Shown: one piece after another, positions 46,268-54,190 of the stretch
Numbering within the stretch: the stretch's first letter is position 1
Layout of the letters: each line of letters begins with the position of its first letter
NCBI RefSeq assembly: GCF_900114605.1
Contig: NZ_FOTP01000006.1
Location: 186,001-250,000 of the forward strand
Source: Bradyrhizobium sp. NFR13
Lineage (GTDB): Bacteria > Pseudomonadota > Alphaproteobacteria > Rhizobiales > Xanthobacteraceae
DNA length: 64,000 nucleotides
Direction: 5' to 3'
Position numbers and translations under genes: made by a program
Notes under the pieces: generated by a model
Databases searched by the model: none
What the model saw: only the letters and a program-made list of their open reading frames with translations
What the model was told of the DNA's origin: nothing

Positions 46268-46654
46268 GACGGACCTCGCGTGATCAGGCGCATTCCCTGA
46301 CCACCGGAATGCTATCACAGCTTCGGCAGCATCCGCGCATGTAGGGTTTGACCCGATGTGACCATCGCTCGTTTTGATGTATTCGCTGAAGAAAATGAGC
46401 CCAGCAAATAAAGAAAGGTGACTGAAGATCATTCAACGACGCGGACATGCTGGTCCCAATCACGCGCGCGCTTAAACTTTCTACAAATTGAGACAGCAAT
46501 GCATACCCATCGCGAGCTCATCGTTCCGACATGATGCGAGTCGCCCTGTGTTGCGATCCCTCGTCGTTGGAGGGCGGTGCGAGTGCTGGTCCCCCATATA
46601 GCTCGGCGCCTCATAACCTGGCGTTCGTTTTCCATGATTGGAAGGAGAAGTCCG

Positions 46655-46933
46655 ATGGAAGTGATGGATCGGCGCAACCTGTTGCAGGGCCTTCTGTTCA
46701 GCGCAGTCGCCACGGGCATCGGCACGCGCGTCTTTCTGACGACCGCCAAGGCCGCCCCAATCCCGCTGGAGAAAGACGTTGCCAACAAGTTGGAGCCTGT
46801 CACCGAGAACGCCCAGGTGGTCGTGGATGGCCGGCCGGCGCGGAGGGTCCTTCACCAGCCGCATCGATCGTCGCGACGTCGTCGCCGTGTGTGCTGGTGG
46901 CGCGATGGTCGCCGCGTCTGCGCGTGGCGCTGA
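46655..46933 (+). CDS. Small TAT-exported Arg/Trp-rich protein
   Basis: A 92-residue protein with a twin-arginine signal (MDRRNLLQGLLFSAVATGIG) and a mature part that ends in RSSRRRRRVCWWRDGRRVCAWR. This RRRxVCWWxxGRRVC ending recurs in a group of Nitrobacteraceae mini-proteins of unknown role. The cysteines could form a disulfide or bind metal. AAGGAG seven bases before ATG 46655 supports the start; the frame also stays open upstream to 46577 without support. Confidence 0.6.
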   Translation: MEVMDRRNLLQGLLFSAVATGIGTRVFLTTAKAAPIPLEKDVANKLEPVTENAQVVVDGRPARRVLHQPHRSSRRRRRVCWWRDGRRVCAWR

Positions 46934-47010
46934 TGACGTGAAGAAAATGCGCTGTGACACATGCGGCCGCAAATCATAGCGCAAGAGCGGCGCAGGACCG
47001 GGAGGACAAG

Positions 47011-47574
47011 ATGACGACGTATGGCAGCGGTTCCTCTGTAAGCGTCACCGGCTTGCCTTCGCCGCCGTTCTGGATGTGCGTACTGCTTGGCATCGTGCTG
47101 ATTTTGGCCGGGCTCCTGATCCTCGGCGATGTCGTTCTCGCCACAGTCATCAGCACGCTGTTCATCGGCTGGACGGCCATTGTCGCTGGCGCATTCGAAA
47201 TGATCCATGCGTTCTGGACCAAGGGATGGGGAGGATTTCTGTGGCAAATCCTCCTCGCCGTTCTCTATGTCGCATTCGGCATCGTTCTGGTGCAGCAGCC
47301 CGTCGCCAGCGCGATCATCCTCACTTATGTCCTCGGTATATTGCTGCTGGTTTCCGGCTTCATTCGCGTGCTGCTTGGATTTAGCCGCTGGAGCAAAGGG
47401 GGCTGGATCATGCTGGCTTCAGGACTCTTCGGCATTCTGGCCGGCCTAGTCATTCTGACCGGCTTTCCCAGGACAGGCCTGTGGGTTCTCGGCACTCTGC
47501 TGGCCATAGACATGATCTCCCACGGATTGGCGTGGCTCGCTTACGCATGGCAGTTGAGAACCAGGGCAGCATAG
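47011..47574 (+). CDS. HdeD family acid-resistance-type membrane protein
   Basis: A 187-residue inner-membrane protein with six hydrophobic segments (WMCVLLGIVLILAGLLILGDVV, TLFIGWTAIVAGAFEMIHAF, WQILLAVLYVAFGIVLVQQP, AIILTYVLGILLLVSGFIRVLLG, WIMLASGLFGILAGLVIL, LWVLGTLLAIDMISHGLAW). The repeated G-x(3)-G/A helix patterns and G-W-A/T core match the HdeD family, best known for acid resistance in Escherichia coli. GGGAGG is five bases before ATG 47011. Clustering with arginine deiminase and antiporters fits acid stress. Confidence 0.87.
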   Translation: MTTYGSGSSVSVTGLPSPPFWMCVLLGIVLILAGLLILGDVVLATVISTLFIGWTAIVAGAFEMIHAFWTKGWGGFLWQILLAVLYVAFGIVLVQQPVASAIILTYVLGILLLVSGFIRVLLGFSRWSKGGWIMLASGLFGILAGLVILTGFPRTGLWVLGTLLAIDMISHGLAWLAYAWQLRTRAA

Positions 47575-47646
47575 CCGCAGAAGGAGCCGTCAACGAAACA
47601 GACGATGTGACACGATAGAAATATCTCTCAGTCAGGAGGATTGAAA

Positions 47647-48201
47647 ATGTCAGATCTCGTTGCGATCATCTATCCAACCGAAGCAAAAGCCGAAGAAGTC
47701 CGGCAACGTCTGTTCAAGCTGCAGAAGGAATATCTGATCACGATCAGCGATGCCGTGATCGCGGTGAAAACCGAAGCCGGTCCCGTGAAGCTGAACCAGC
47801 TGATGAATACCACCATGGCCGGCGCAGCCTCCGGCAGCTTCTGGGGACTATTGATCGGCGTGCTGTTCCTGAATCCCCTTCTCGGCGTGGCACTGGGCGC
47901 CGCATCCGGTGCATTGGGCGGCGCACTGACGGACTATGGCATCAACGATGATTTCATGAAGGAGCTATCGGCTAACCTTCAGCCGGGAAATGCGGCACTG
48001 TTCGTTCTCATCAAGAGCATCACCGCGGACAAGGTCCTCAAGGAAATCCAGGATGCCGGCGGCACCGTGTTGAAGACGTCCCTCGACGATGCCAAGGAAC
48101 AGGCGCTCAGGAACGCGCTCGCCAAGGCCACAACCGAACCCACGGCTCAGGCAGCACCACCAGCGGCGTCCACGACCACGGCATCCAACCCCGCTGCCTG
48201 A
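47647..48201 (+). CDS. DUF1269 membrane protein
   Basis: A 184-residue protein that starts with a ferredoxin-like region (SDLVAIIYPTEAKAEEVRQRLFKLQKEYLITISDAVIAV), has a glycine-rich membrane-interacting hairpin (GSFWGLLIGVLFLNPLLGVALGAASGALGGALTDYG), then a strand segment NAALFVLIKSIT and an Ala/Thr-rich tail. This is the DUF1269 arrangement, of unknown function and often seen near stress genes. AGGAGG is seven bases before ATG 47647; TTG 47641 would be too close. Confidence 0.83.
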   Translation: MSDLVAIIYPTEAKAEEVRQRLFKLQKEYLITISDAVIAVKTEAGPVKLNQLMNTTMAGAASGSFWGLLIGVLFLNPLLGVALGAASGALGGALTDYGINDDFMKELSANLQPGNAALFVLIKSITADKVLKEIQDAGGTVLKTSLDDAKEQALRNALAKATTEPTAQAAPPAASTTTASNPAA

Positions 48202-48237
48202 GTTTGCGGGACTGGCATAGGCGCAATAGAAGCGCCC

Positions 48238-48253
48238 GGCGTAGATCTACGCC
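48238..48253. other. 16-bp perfect palindrome
   Basis: GGCGTAGATCTACGCC is a perfect palindrome with a BglII-type AGATCT centre, in the 155-bp gap between DUF1269 and the carboxymuconolactone decarboxylase-like gene, just upstream of the terminator hairpin. It may be a dimeric protein-binding site or part of a larger fold. Confidence 0.4.
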
Positions 48254-48286
48254 AGTGCTCTTGCGCGTATCGTCGCCGTGAACGAC

Positions 48287-48318
48287 AAAGTCCGCTCGAT
48301 CTTGCACGAGCGGACTTT
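48287..48318. terminator. Bidirectional hairpin terminator
   Basis: AAAGTCCGCTCG (48287-48298) and CGAGCGGACTTT (48307-48318) form a perfect 12-bp stem with an eight-base loop. The stem begins with AAA and ends with TTT followed by another T, so both strands can end in a short U run. It lies between the convergent DUF1269 and carboxymuconolactone decarboxylase-like genes. Confidence 0.8.
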
Positions 48319-48356
48319 TGAATTTGCGCTTGAGGTGTCGTTGTTAGGCCAGCGTC

Positions 48357-48761
48357 CTACTCGACCTTGCCCATTTCCTTGAGCACTTCATTGGCGGCCT
48401 TGAACGCATCGAGACCGGCCGGGATGCCGCAATAGACCGTGGCGTGCAGCAGCACTTCCTTGATCTCGTCGACGGTGACGCCGTTGGTGATGGCGCCGCG
48501 GGTGTGCAGCTTGATCTCGGGGGCGCGGTTCAGCGCCGTCAGCATTGCGAGGTTCAGCATGCTGCGGGTCTTGCGATCGAGACCGGGACGATTCCAGGCG
48601 TAGCCCCAGCACCATTCGGTGGTGATGTGCTGAAACGACATCATGAAGTCATTGGTCGACTGCATCGACTTGTCGACATAGGCAGCGCCGAGCACTTCGC
48701 GCCGTGCGGCAAGACCGATGTCGAACATTCCGCCGAGGGTGATCTTCTGATCGTAGCTCAT
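48357..48761 (-). CDS. Carboxymuconolactone decarboxylase family protein
   Basis: A 134-residue AhpD/CMD-like protein, starting MSYDQKITLGGMFDIG, with the family signature NLAMLTALNRAPEIKLHTRGAITNGVTVDEIKEVLLHATVYCGIPAGLDAFK. In the classical enzyme this motif lines the active site that decarboxylates 4-carboxymuconolactone in the protocatechuate pathway; AhpD paralogs use a Cys pair, which is absent here (one Cys in ATVYCG). It follows livF on the same strand by 58 bp and is probably in that operon. Confidence 0.85.
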   Translation of the reverse strand: MSYDQKITLGGMFDIGLAARREVLGAAYVDKSMQSTNDFMMSFQHITTEWCWGYAWNRPGLDRKTRSMLNLAMLTALNRAPEIKLHTRGAITNGVTVDEIKEVLLHATVYCGIPAGLDAFKAANEVLKEMGKVE

Positions 48762-48819
48762 GTTTATTCCTTCCATTTGCGATTGCCGGGATTCGACGTC
48801 GTTCGCCCGTCTGCCTCGA

Positions 48820-49542
48820 TCATATGCCGAGATAGGCCGCGCGAACGGCAGGATTTTCATTCAATTCTGCAGACGTGCCCTGCAGTGCGATGCGACCGCT
48901 TTCCAGCACATAGCCGCGCGTCGCGACATCGAGCGCCAGTCCGACATTCTGCTCCACCAGCAGGATCGAGGTTCCACGGCTATGGATCTTGGTGAAGGCA
49001 TCGTGCATTTCCTCAACGACCTTTGGCGCCAGACCGTGGCTCGGCTCGTCCAACAGCAACAGCTTTGGCTGCAGCATGAGCGCGCGCCCGACAGCGACCA
49101 TCTGCTGTTCGCCACCCGAAAGCGTGCCTGCCAATTGACCGCGCCGTTCGCGCAGACGCGGGAACAGCTCGAAGATGCCTTCCATGCGCAACGACAGATC
49201 CTTGGCATGCCGCGCGGTGAAGGCACCGAGCATCAGGTTTTCTTCCACCATCATGTCCGTAAACACATGACGCCCTTCCGGAACATGCGCGATGCCCAGC
49301 ATGGGGATGTCATGCGAAGCGCGGCTTGACAGATCATTGCCTGCAAAACGCAACGTGCCGGTGACATGCGGCACAAGGCGCGAGATCGCGCGCAGGATCG
49401 TGCTCTTGCCCGCAGTATTGGCGCCGATGATGCAGACGAACTCGCCTTCGAACATCTGCAGATCGATGCCGTGCAGGACTTCGATCTCGCCGTATCCGGC
49501 ATTGAGGCCCTTGATCTCGAGCAATGGCTGAGACGCATTCAT
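48820..49542 (-). CDS. livF: Branched-chain amino acid-type ABC ATPase, LivF-like
   Basis: A 240-residue ATPase of a high-affinity amino-acid-type ABC importer. The Walker A motif reads GANTAGKST: the Thr replaces the usual Gly (GxNGAGKS/T). The ABC signature is LSGGEQQMV and Walker B is LLLLDEPSHGLAP. LivF-like features include the IPMLGIAHVPEGRHVF block. It overlaps the livG stop by 4 bp and works with LivG, LivH, LivM and the binding protein encoded upstream in the operon. Confidence 0.93.
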   Translation of the reverse strand: MNASQPLLEIKGLNAGYGEIEVLHGIDLQMFEGEFVCIIGANTAGKSTILRAISRLVPHVTGTLRFAGNDLSSRASHDIPMLGIAHVPEGRHVFTDMMVEENLMLGAFTARHAKDLSLRMEGIFELFPRLRERRGQLAGTLSGGEQQMVAVGRALMLQPKLLLLDEPSHGLAPKVVEEMHDAFTKIHSRGTSILLVEQNVGLALDVATRGYVLESGRIALQGTSAELNENPAVRAAYLGI

Positions 49543-50264
49543 TTGTGGGCCTCCATCGAACGGCCGAGATAGGCTTCCACCACCACCGGATCGTTCGCAA
49601 CCTGCTCCGGCGTGCCGTCGGCCAGAAGACGCCCGAAATTCAGCACCAGGATGCGATCGCAGATCGTCATGATCGCGCGCATATGATGCTCGACGACCAG
49701 CAGCGTGATGCCGTCGTCACGCAGCGAGCGGATGAGGTCCATGATCTCCTGCATCTCAACCGGATTGAGCGCGGCCATCACCTCATCAAGCAGCAGCACC
49801 TTGGGGCCGGTGCACAATGCACGTGCCAGTTCGACACGCGCGCGCTCGGGGAACGAGAGATTGCCGGCGAGCTTGTGGGCAACGGACTTGAGCCCGACGC
49901 GATCGAGGCAGATCAATGCCTCCCTCCGCGCCGTCTCCACATCGTGGCGCAACAGGCCTGCGGTGAGCACATTGTCGAGCACCGAACTCTCCGCAAACAG
50001 CGCCACGTTCTGGAACGTCTTGGTCATGCCAAGCGCCGCGACCTTGTGCGGCTTCTGGCCGACCACGCTGGTGCCGTCGAGCTGGATCGAGCCGCTGTCC
50101 GGGCGAATGAGGCCGACCAGCGTGCTGAAGAACGTCGTCTTGCCGGCGCCATTCGGGCCGATCAGGCCGACGATCTGTCCTTTCGGCACCGAAAACGTCA
50201 CGTCGGACAGCGCCTGAAGCCCGCCGAAGCGGCGCGAGATACCACGCACATCGAGAATGGTCAT
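49539..50264 (-). CDS. livG: Branched-chain amino acid-type ABC ATPase, LivG-like
   Basis: A 241-residue ATPase with Walker A GPNGAGKTT, Walker B LLLDEVMAALNP and the LivG-type FQNVALFAESSVLDNVL segment. The ABC signature is LSFPERARVE, a departure from the canonical LSGGQ (the Gly-Gly-Gln positions are Phe-Pro-Glu), as in some LivG branches. It starts at ATG 50264; the frame continues upstream within livM but out of frame with it. It overlaps livM by 4 bp and livF by 4 bp. Confidence 0.92.
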   Translation of the reverse strand: MTILDVRGISRRFGGLQALSDVTFSVPKGQIVGLIGPNGAGKTTFFSTLVGLIRPDSGSIQLDGTSVVGQKPHKVAALGMTKTFQNVALFAESSVLDNVLTAGLLRHDVETARREALICLDRVGLKSVAHKLAGNLSFPERARVELARALCTGPKVLLLDEVMAALNPVEMQEIMDLIRSLRDDGITLLVVEHHMRAIMTICDRILVLNFGRLLADGTPEQVANDPVVVEAYLGRSMEAHK

Positions 50265-51232
50265 GAGCGTGCCTTGTTCGAGAAGCGTGCCATCAGTGAG
50301 TCGAACACGGTAATGAAGCCGCGTGGACGCCATAGAATGACAGCGATCAGAATGACGCCGAAGATCAGTTGCGACAGGCCCGCCGCGCCCGACGAGAACA
50401 GATCGTTCATCAGCTCCTCGACTGGAATGATAAACAGCGCGCCGAGGATCGGACCAATCGCCGTTCCGACGCCACCGAGAATGGCGATCAATGCCACGCG
50501 AATGGAGATGGACGCGGCGCTGAACACGGTATCCGGATCGAAGAACACGGCGACCTGCGCATAGAGCGTGCCCAGCATGGCCATCAGCACGCCGGAGATC
50601 ACGGCGGTCTGCAGCTTCACCTTTGTGGTGTCGATGCCGATCACTTCCGCGGCAGCCGGGTTTTCCTTGATGGCGCGCAGCCGATAGCCCATGGCACTGC
50701 GCCGGATCGCCTCGAAGATGAAGGTCACGATGATCAAAGCGATGAGCGCGATATAGGCATGCGGCAGCAGCTGCTTGAACGAATAGGCCGCGATGCTGGG
50801 CGGCACGAACGGCACCGAGAGGCCGACCGGCCCGCCGGTGAGCGACGTCCAGACATTGGCGATGACGCGCATCACTTCGCCGAACGCCAGCGTTGCCAGA
50901 GCAAAGTAATGGCCCTGCAGTCGCATGGTCGGAACGGCAATGATCAGCGCGGCGATGCCACCGAGGAAGCCGCCGGCGAACATGCCGATCCACGGGCTGA
51001 TGCCGAACTTCAGCACCAGGATCGTGGATGTATAGGCCCCGATGCCGAAGAAGGCGGCGTGGCCAAGTGACGTCTGGTTGGCCAGACCACCGATGATGTT
51101 CCAGACCTGCGCCATCGCCGCGAACAGCAGCGTGAAGGTGAGCACGCGGATCCAGTATCCGGTCGGGCTGAGCAGCAGCGGCAACACAGCCGCAATGGCG
51201 ATCGCTGCCAGAATTGCGATCCAGCGTTTCAT
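50261..51232 (-). CDS. livM: Branched-chain amino acid-type ABC permease, LivM-like
   Basis: A 323-residue inner-membrane permease that starts MKRWIAILAAIAIAAVLPLLL. It shows the LivM pattern: NIIGGLANQTSLGHAAFFGIGAYT and RLQGHYFALATLAFGEV, then the cytoplasmic AIKENPAAAEVIGID coupling region and SISIRVALIAILGGVGTAIGPILGALF. ATG 51232 overlaps the livH stop by 4 bp. It forms the channel together with LivH. Confidence 0.93.
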   Translation of the reverse strand: MKRWIAILAAIAIAAVLPLLLSPTGYWIRVLTFTLLFAAMAQVWNIIGGLANQTSLGHAAFFGIGAYTSTILVLKFGISPWIGMFAGGFLGGIAALIIAVPTMRLQGHYFALATLAFGEVMRVIANVWTSLTGGPVGLSVPFVPPSIAAYSFKQLLPHAYIALIALIIVTFIFEAIRRSAMGYRLRAIKENPAAAEVIGIDTTKVKLQTAVISGVLMAMLGTLYAQVAVFFDPDTVFSAASISIRVALIAILGGVGTAIGPILGALFIIPVEELMNDLFSSGAAGLSQLIFGVILIAVILWRPRGFITVFDSLMARFSNKARS

Positions 51233-52089
51233 CGGGATGCTCCCACAAGGCCTTGCGGCCTCACCGCGAGCACGAAAATAAAGACGATGAACAGAATGAG
51301 GTTCTGCAGCTGGATCGGAAAGAACAGCGACGACAATGCCTGAATGACGCCCACCGCCAGACCGCCGACCACGGCACCCGCAACGCTGCCGAGACCGCCG
51401 AGCACAACGACGGTGAACATCAGCACGACGAACTGGCCACCGACCCCGGGGAAGACGGTGACATAAGGGAGGATCACCGCGCCGCCAAAGGCCGTGAGGC
51501 CGACGCCGAGCGCGAAGGCGATCTTGTACATCAATGCCGTATCGATCCCCATCAGCTGCGCGGCCATCGGGTTCTGCGCAGTCGCGCGCATGGCGCGGCC
51601 GAACCAGCTCGTGCGCATGAACCACCACAGGGCCAGACCGCAGGCCAGCGACATGCCGAAGGCAATCAGATACGGCACGCTGATGAACAGCGCGCCGAGC
51701 GACAGCGACATGGTCTGATAAGACGTGGTCACCGAACGAAACTGCGAGCCGAACAGCAACAGCGATCCGTTCTCGATGACGATCAAGAGTCCGACGGTGA
51801 GGAAGATCTGCGCTACCGACGGTGCCTTCAACACGCGCGCAATCAACTGCCCCTGCACCAGCCAACCGATGCCGAACGCCACCGCGAAGGACAGCGGCGC
51901 GGCCAGCACCGGATCAAGACCGAGATAGGCCCAGGCGAACCAGGACACGAACATGCCGATCATCAGGAATTCCGCCTGCGCGAAATTCACGATGCCCATG
52001 ACACCATAGACCAGCGTCAGGCCGATGGAGATGACGGCGTAGACGCCACCCACCAGCAGCCCGTCGATTATTGCTTGTAGAAATGACAC
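51229..52089 (-). CDS. livH: Branched-chain amino acid-type ABC permease, LivH-like
   Basis: A 286-residue permease with the LivH signature GVYAVISIGLTLVYGVMGIVNFAQAEFLMIGMF and the coupling region MRATAQNPMAAQLMGID, followed by FAFGVGLTA-like helices and GGLGSVAGAVVGGLAVGVIQ. It lies 20 bp downstream of the binding-protein gene and overlaps livM by 4 bp. Confidence 0.93.
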   Translation of the reverse strand: MSFLQAIIDGLLVGGVYAVISIGLTLVYGVMGIVNFAQAEFLMIGMFVSWFAWAYLGLDPVLAAPLSFAVAFGIGWLVQGQLIARVLKAPSVAQIFLTVGLLIVIENGSLLLFGSQFRSVTTSYQTMSLSLGALFISVPYLIAFGMSLACGLALWWFMRTSWFGRAMRATAQNPMAAQLMGIDTALMYKIAFALGVGLTAFGGAVILPYVTVFPGVGGQFVVLMFTVVVLGGLGSVAGAVVGGLAVGVIQALSSLFFPIQLQNLILFIVFIFVLAVRPQGLVGASR

Positions 52090-52109
52090 TGCGATCTTTC
52101 TTCAGTTCG

Positions 52110-53333
52110 TCAGGACTTCCAGACCGCGGTGCCCTTGGCGACATCCTTCGGCCAGACCGTGACGAGCTCCTTGTTGCGCCATTGCGCCATCACGGGGACG
52201 GACAGGACGTTAAGGCCGGTGCTGTCGAATTCGACGGCGCCGCCGGTCATCGCCTTGGTCCAGCCACCGGTGAACTTCGCACCGCGCAGCGCCATGGTGA
52301 CGTCCTCGGCCTTGGCCGATTTCGCCTTCTCGATCGCCTGCACCAGCACGTCGAGGGCGACGGCATGTTCCAGCGCCTCATGCACCATGAAGTAGCCGAA
52401 GCGCTTGCGGAAACGCTCGGTGAGGTCCGGCGCGAGATCGTAATTGGCGGGCGCGATCGACAGCACGTTCTCGGCGAATTCGCCGAGACCCTTCTCGAAA
52501 TCCGGAATGACATAACCGGCAGCGCCGCCGATGGCAGGGATCGTGATGCGCTGCTGGCGCATGGTGCGGATCAGCAGCAGGCTGTCATTGAGATAGGATA
52601 CCGGGAAGACGGCCTGAGCGCCGGACGCGCGCAGCTTGTTGATCAGCGGCGTGGTGTCGGTGATTCCCAGCGGATAGGCATCGTCCATCGCGATGTCGAT
52701 ATTGGCTGCCTTGGCAGCGGCACGAAGGCCAGCCGCCTGCGCAGTGCCATAGGCGGTGTCTTCATACATGATCGCGATCTTGTCGATCTTGGCGCCGGAT
52801 GCCTGCGCAATCGCCAGCGTGTAGTCGAGCTGCGCCTTGCCGAGCGCAGAGGCCTTGGCGACGATCTGGAAGATGTTCTTGAAGCCGCGACCGGTGATCT
52901 GATCGGCGAAGGACATGGTGAGCAGCGGAATGTCGCGGCGCTCCGTGACTTCCGAAATGGCAATGGTTAGCGATGACGCGAATGCGCCGAGGATCGCCGT
53001 CACTTCGTTCTGGGTGATGAGGCGCTGCGCGACCGTGCCCGCAGTTGTGGGCGTCGAGGTCGCGTCGGCCACGATCAGATTGATCTTGGCGCCGCCGAGC
53101 GCCTTGATGCCGCCGGCTGCGTTGATCTCATCGGCCACCAGTTCGATGCCGTTGCGCGAATTGATGCCGAACTGCGCATTGGCGCCCGACAGCGGCATGA
53201 TCACGCCGATATTGACCGGCTTCGCCTGCGCGCGGGCGGGCGACAGCACCATCGGGCTCGCCAGCAGCGACGCGGTTCCGGCGAGCAGCGTGCGGCGGCT
53301 CAGGCCACCACGATGGGAGGTTGTCTTGGACAT
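52110..53333 (-). CDS. Periplasmic binding protein of Liv-type ABC transporter
   Basis: A 407-residue LivK/Peripla_BP_6-type binding protein. It is exported by the TAT system (GLSRRTLLAGTASLLASPMVLSPARA), which suggests that folding or a cofactor happens in the cytoplasm. The mature part begins KPVNIGVIMPLSGANAQFGINSRNGIELVADEINAAGG, the usual type I fold start. ATG 53333 is chosen (M-S-K-T-T-S-H-R); 53354 would add seven residues. It is the first gene of the liv operon. The ligand is not readable from sequence and need not be a branched-chain amino acid. Confidence 0.93.
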   Translation of the reverse strand: MSKTTSHRGGLSRRTLLAGTASLLASPMVLSPARAQAKPVNIGVIMPLSGANAQFGINSRNGIELVADEINAAGGIKALGGAKINLIVADATSTPTTAGTVAQRLITQNEVTAILGAFASSLTIAISEVTERRDIPLLTMSFADQITGRGFKNIFQIVAKASALGKAQLDYTLAIAQASGAKIDKIAIMYEDTAYGTAQAAGLRAAAKAANIDIAMDDAYPLGITDTTPLINKLRASGAQAVFPVSYLNDSLLLIRTMRQQRITIPAIGGAAGYVIPDFEKGLGEFAENVLSIAPANYDLAPDLTERFRKRFGYFMVHEALEHAVALDVLVQAIEKAKSAKAEDVTMALRGAKFTGGWTKAMTGGAVEFDSTGLNVLSVPVMAQWRNKELVTVWPKDVAKGTAVWKS

Positions 53334-53402
53334 GGGCGTTTTCTCCGAATGCATAACGGCCTTTGCGGCTTCGTCGGCAATTCGACATAAAACAGACGAG
53401 CG

Positions 53403-53445
53403 GTCAAGCTGCTTGACAGATTGTCTGATAGGCGGTCAACTTGAC
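53403..53445. promoter_or_regulatory. Two GTCAA...TTGAC palindromes between liv operon and gntR
   Basis: GTCAAGCTGCTTGAC (53403-53417) is a perfect 15-base palindrome around a single centre base, and GTCAACTTGAC (53435-53445) is a second, 11-base palindrome with the same GTCAA/TTGAC arms. The second one ends three bases before the gntR start codon, so binding there would block translation or transcription of gntR. The arms resemble half-sites expected for a dimeric FCD-type GntR regulator. Confidence 0.7.
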
Positions 53446-53447
53446 GC

Positions 53448-54131
53448 ATGGCAAAGATCGAATCGGACCTGAATGTCTCGCGGGAATCGACCAGCTTGCG
53501 ACTGCTGGTTGAAAACCGTCTGCGCTCTGCAATCGGCAGTGGGCTATTCAAGCCCGGGCAGCGGTTGATCGAGCGCGAGTTGTGCGAGCAGGTCGGCGTC
53601 GGCCGTACCTCGATCCGCGAGGCGCTCCGGCAACTGGAGGCAGAGGGTCTCGTCACCACGATCCCGCATCGCGGCCCCATCGTCAGCACCATCAGCGTCG
53701 AGGAAGCCGAGCAGCTCTATGATTTGCGCGCGCTGCTGGAGGGTTATGCCGGCCGCGAATGTGCGCGGCTACGCGACCCGGAGATTATCGGACGGTTGCG
53801 CAAACAGTTTATCCAGATGGGCGCAGTTGCCGGTCAGGAAGACCGCAGCGACCTGCTGGCCGCCAAGACTGAATTCTATGCCGCGCTGCTCGAAGGCTGC
53901 GGCAATGTTTTCGTCGAACGCTTTCTGAAGATGCTGCTGAACCGCGTCACGGTACTGCGCATGACATCGATGACCCAGGCCAATCGCATCGGCCGCAGTC
54001 TTGCCGAAATCGAGACCATCCTTGTCGCGATCGAGGCCGGCGACCAAGATGGCGCCGAGCAGGCTTGCGTTCAGCACATCAAGAATGCCGCCGCGATCGC
54101 GCTGGAAGCGTTGCGGCGCGATAATTCCTGA
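53448..54131 (+). CDS. GntR-family (FCD subfamily) transcriptional regulator
   Basis: A 227-residue regulator. The winged HTH has the GntR pattern LVENRLRSAIGSGLFKPGQRLIERELCEQVGVGRTSIREALRQLEAEGLVTTIPHRG. The FCD effector domain follows: YDLRALLEGYAGRECARL, FYAALLEGCGN and a second half with ALEALRRDNS at the end. The acid/metabolite-binding core fits regulators of carboxylate or amino-acid catabolism. It is divergent from the liv operon, with operator-like palindromes between them, and heads the dehydrogenase-hydrolase unit. Confidence 0.92.
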   Translation: MAKIESDLNVSRESTSLRLLVENRLRSAIGSGLFKPGQRLIERELCEQVGVGRTSIREALRQLEAEGLVTTIPHRGPIVSTISVEEAEQLYDLRALLEGYAGRECARLRDPEIIGRLRKQFIQMGAVAGQEDRSDLLAAKTEFYAALLEGCGNVFVERFLKMLLNRVTVLRMTSMTQANRIGRSLAEIETILVAIEAGDQDGAEQACVQHIKNAAAIALEALRRDNS

Positions 54132-54190
54132 CCGGCGCGATCAGCTGCTGCGCCCAATTGAATACAATAAGAACTTGAAGAGGAACGCCC

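Noticed and set aside
49539-51248. A 569-codon frame upstream-extending livG
   Set aside because: The first half is out-of-frame livM; livG starts at ATG 50264 with the expected ATPase start.
50261-51865. A 534-codon extension of livM
   Set aside because: Residues before MKRWIAI are out-of-frame livH, rich in Arg; the ATG at 51232 overlaps the livH stop.
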